Positions 62,492 through 64,000 of a DNA stretch of 64,000 bases are shown piece after piece; position 1 is the stretch's first letter, and each line of letters starts with the position of its first letter. The position numbers and the translations under genes are program-made. The notes beneath the pieces are model-generated. The model was not told where the DNA came from, did not search any database, and worked only from the letters and a program-made list of their open reading frames with translations. Source of the stretch: Micromonospora costi (GTDB lineage: Bacteria > Actinomycetota > Actinomycetes > Mycobacteriales > Micromonosporaceae); NCBI RefSeq assembly GCF_003626655.1, contig NZ_RBAN01000001.1, positions 496,001 to 560,000 on the forward strand, in the 5' to 3' direction.

Positions 62492-64000
62492 ATGCGCGCA
62501 ACCGGTCGGGGTGGAGCCGACACCGAGCTGGTGACCGCCGCACGCGACGGCGATCCGCGGGCGCTCGACGCGCTGGTGGCGGCGTCCCTCCCCCTCGTCT
62601 ACAACGTCGCCGGGCGGGCGCTCCAGGGGCACGCCGACGTCGACGACGTGGTCCAGGAGACGCTGCTCCGCGTCGTCCGGCACCTGAGCGATCTGCGGGA
62701 CCCGGCCGCGTACCGGTCGTGGCTGATCGCCATCACCGTCCGCCAGGTACGCGATCGGGAGCACCACCGTCGTACGGCACGGGACCGCACCGCCGACCTG
62801 GACGTCGCGTACGGGGTGGCGGACCCCGCCGGCGACTTCGCGGGGCTCACCATCCTCCGGCTCGGGTTGACCGACCAGCGCCGCGAGGTGGCCGAGGCGA
62901 CCCGCTGGCTCGACGAGGACGACCGCACCCTGCTCGCTCTCTGGTGGCTGGAGGCCACCGGGGAACTGGACCGCGCGGAACTGGCCGCGGCGCTCGGCCT
63001 GACCGAGGCTCACGCCGCCGTCCGGATCCAGCGGATGAAGGAGCAGGTGCAGGTGTCCCGGGCCGTGGTCCGTGCGCTGCGGTCCGACTGCCCGGGCCTG
63101 CGGGACCTCACCCGGGCGTGGGACGGCCGGCCGGGCCCGCTGTGGCGCAAGCGCCTGGCCCGGCACGTACGCGAGTGCGTCGTCTGCCGCCACCACGGCG
63201 GTGGCCTGCTCCCCCTCGACCGCCTGCTCGCCGGGCTTCCGCTGCTGCCGGTCCCGCCCGGCGTCGGCGAGCGCCTGGCGGCCGGCGTTCCACCGGCCCG
63301 GGACGGGGCACCCGGTGACGCGCACGCCGTACGCCCCGGCGGGCCGCGCCGGCTCATTGCGAAGGGGGTCCTCGGGCCGGTCGCGGCGGCCGCCGCGGTC
63401 GCCGTGCTGGTGGTCGGCGGGTTCGTCGTGACACGGCAGACCGGCGCGTCCCCCGCGCCCGCGGCGGCGCCCGTGGTGGAGGCGCCGCCGGGGACGACGC
63501 CGCCCGGCCCGACCCCCGCCATCACCTCCCCGTCGGCGACGCCACCGGCCGCGACGGCGACGACCAGGCCGACCCCGAAGCCGACCACGGCCCGCCCCGT
63601 CGCTCCGGCGCCCGCCTCGACGTCGAAGAGGAAGGGCGTCGGCGTCTGGACCTTCGACGGCGTGAGCGAGGCGCTCGCCTCCTCCACGGCGAGCTGGTAC
63701 TACACCTGGAACGTCGGCCACCCGGGGGTCACCAGCCCGAAGGGCGCCGAGTTCGTCCCCATGATCTGGGGCGCGAAGAGCGTCACCGCCGACAACCTCC
63801 GCCAGGCCCGCGCGAACGGCCGCTACCTGCTGGGGTTCAACGAGCCGGACATGGGCGGCCAGGCGAACATGACGGTGGAGCAGGCGCTGGACCTGTGGCC
63901 GCGGCTGGAGGCGACCGGCCTTCCGCTGGGCAGCCCGGCGGTGGCCTGGGGCGGTGACCGGCCGGGCGAGTGGCTCGACCGCTTCATGTCCGGCGCGAAG
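62492..64000 (+). CDS. ECF sigma factor fused to zinc anti-sigma-like motif, TM helix and GH128-like domain (partial)
   Basis: Open from ATG 62492 to the window edge (503 codons, C-terminus missing). Residues ~12-75 are sigma region 2 (DVDDVVQETLLRVVRHLSDL) and ~145-195 region 4 (LDRAELAAALGLTEAHAAVR). At ~224 a zinc-binding HxxxCxxC motif occurs (RHVRECVVCRHH), as in anti-sigma factors. A membrane helix (LGPVAAAAAVAVLVVGGFVV, ~295-315) and a Thr/Pro-rich linker lead to a Glyco_hydro_cc/GH128-like domain (GVGVWTFDGVSEAL, FVPMIWGAKSV, LLGFNEPDMGGQANMT with likely catalytic Glu). The topology places the glycosidase outside and the sigma domain inside. AGAAGGAG precedes the ATG. Fused regulators of this kind occur in actinobacteria. 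Confidence 0.87.
   Translation, partial: MRATGRGGADTELVTAARDGDPRALDALVAASLPLVYNVAGRALQGHADVDDVVQETLLRVVRHLSDLRDPAAYRSWLIAITVRQVRDREHHRRTARDRTADLDVAYGVADPAGDFAGLTILRLGLTDQRREVAEATRWLDEDDRTLLALWWLEATGELDRAELAAALGLTEAHAAVRIQRMKEQVQVSRAVVRALRSDCPGLRDLTRAWDGRPGPLWRKRLARHVRECVVCRHHGGGLLPLDRLLAGLPLLPVPPGVGERLAAGVPPARDGAPGDAHAVRPGGPRRLIAKGVLGPVAAAAAVAVLVVGGFVVTRQTGASPAPAAAPVVEAPPGTTPPGPTPAITSPSATPPAATATTRPTPKPTTARPVAPAPASTSKRKGVGVWTFDGVSEALASSTASWYYTWNVGHPGVTSPKGAEFVPMIWGAKSVTADNLRQARANGRYLLGFNEPDMGGQANMTVEQALDLWPRLEATGLPLGSPAVAWGGDRPGEWLDRFMSGAK

Overview
The window is one contiguous piece of a very GC-rich actinobacterial chromosome. Strong third-position GC bias, twin-arginine (Tat) signals, GTG starts, ATGA-coupled operons, a sigma-B-like promoter in front of a catalase and many secreted glycosidases all fit the order Micromonosporales. 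A Micromonospora-like organism is my inference; there is no rRNA to confirm it. I see no tRNA or rRNA gene, IS element, prophage, CRISPR array or replication origin. Most genes are clean single-copy chromosomal genes, and many gene ends carry a strong inverted-repeat terminator.

Layout. 1-2.6 kb: end of a DoxX-like membrane protein, then a GntR(YtrA-type)-ABC ATPase-ABC permease operon with a perfect operator-like palindrome. 2.7-8.2 kb: two LtrA-family membrane proteins flanking a MarR-regulated drug exporter and a divergent TetR gene. 8.3-10.2 kb: a membrane-anchored beta-propeller and a YdeI-like protein. 10.5-32.6 kb: a large carbohydrate island. It holds a secreted GH92 alpha-mannosidase, a secreted five-bladed-propeller glycosidase (GH43-like), a ribose-type sugar ABC importer, a secreted GH172 (DUF2961) enzyme, a G3E metallochaperone GTPase coupled to a Tat-exported GH116 enzyme, a LacI regulator, an L-fucose/D-arabinose-type isomerase and an FGGY kinase. 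Four copies of a CGRGAAATCGWTT-like operator sit beside the divergent GH172/GTPase promoters and in front of the kinase-isomerase operon. They tie these units into one LacI-type regulon. The gene set fits release, uptake and isomerisation/phosphorylation of a pentose, possibly D-arabinose from an arabinan.

32.8-44.8 kb: PhoD phosphatase, several small enzymes, an ECF sigma factor with a C-terminal extension, isochorismatase-like hydrolase, KatE catalase, a long AT-rich palindrome in a low-complexity block, and a Tat-exported PHP-domain/propeller protein. 44.9-46.3 kb: a free-standing alanyl-tRNA synthetase catalytic domain, preceded by a probably leaderless 22-codon peptide gene with eight alanine codons and an attenuator-like hairpin. 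46.4-50.3 kb: a TolB-like propeller protein, an MFS transporter and a secreted calcineurin-type phosphoesterase. 50.4-58.1 kb: SDR, zinc alcohol dehydrogenase, alpha/beta hydrolase, SRPBCC protein, a large LuxR-type ATPase regulator and an XRE/MmyB-type regulator. 58.1-64 kb: M23 peptidase, a secreted trypsin-fold protein that has lost all three catalytic residues and carries FG-GAP repeats, an O-methyltransferase, and (cut by the window end) an ECF sigma factor fused to a zinc-binding anti-sigma-like motif, a membrane helix and an extracellular GH128-like domain.

The most noteworthy items are the Ala-rich leader in front of the AlaRS-like gene, the predicted pentose/arabinan regulon with its four shared operators, the metallochaperone-GH116 pair, the triple-dead trypsin-like protein, and the sigma factor-glycosidase fusion.
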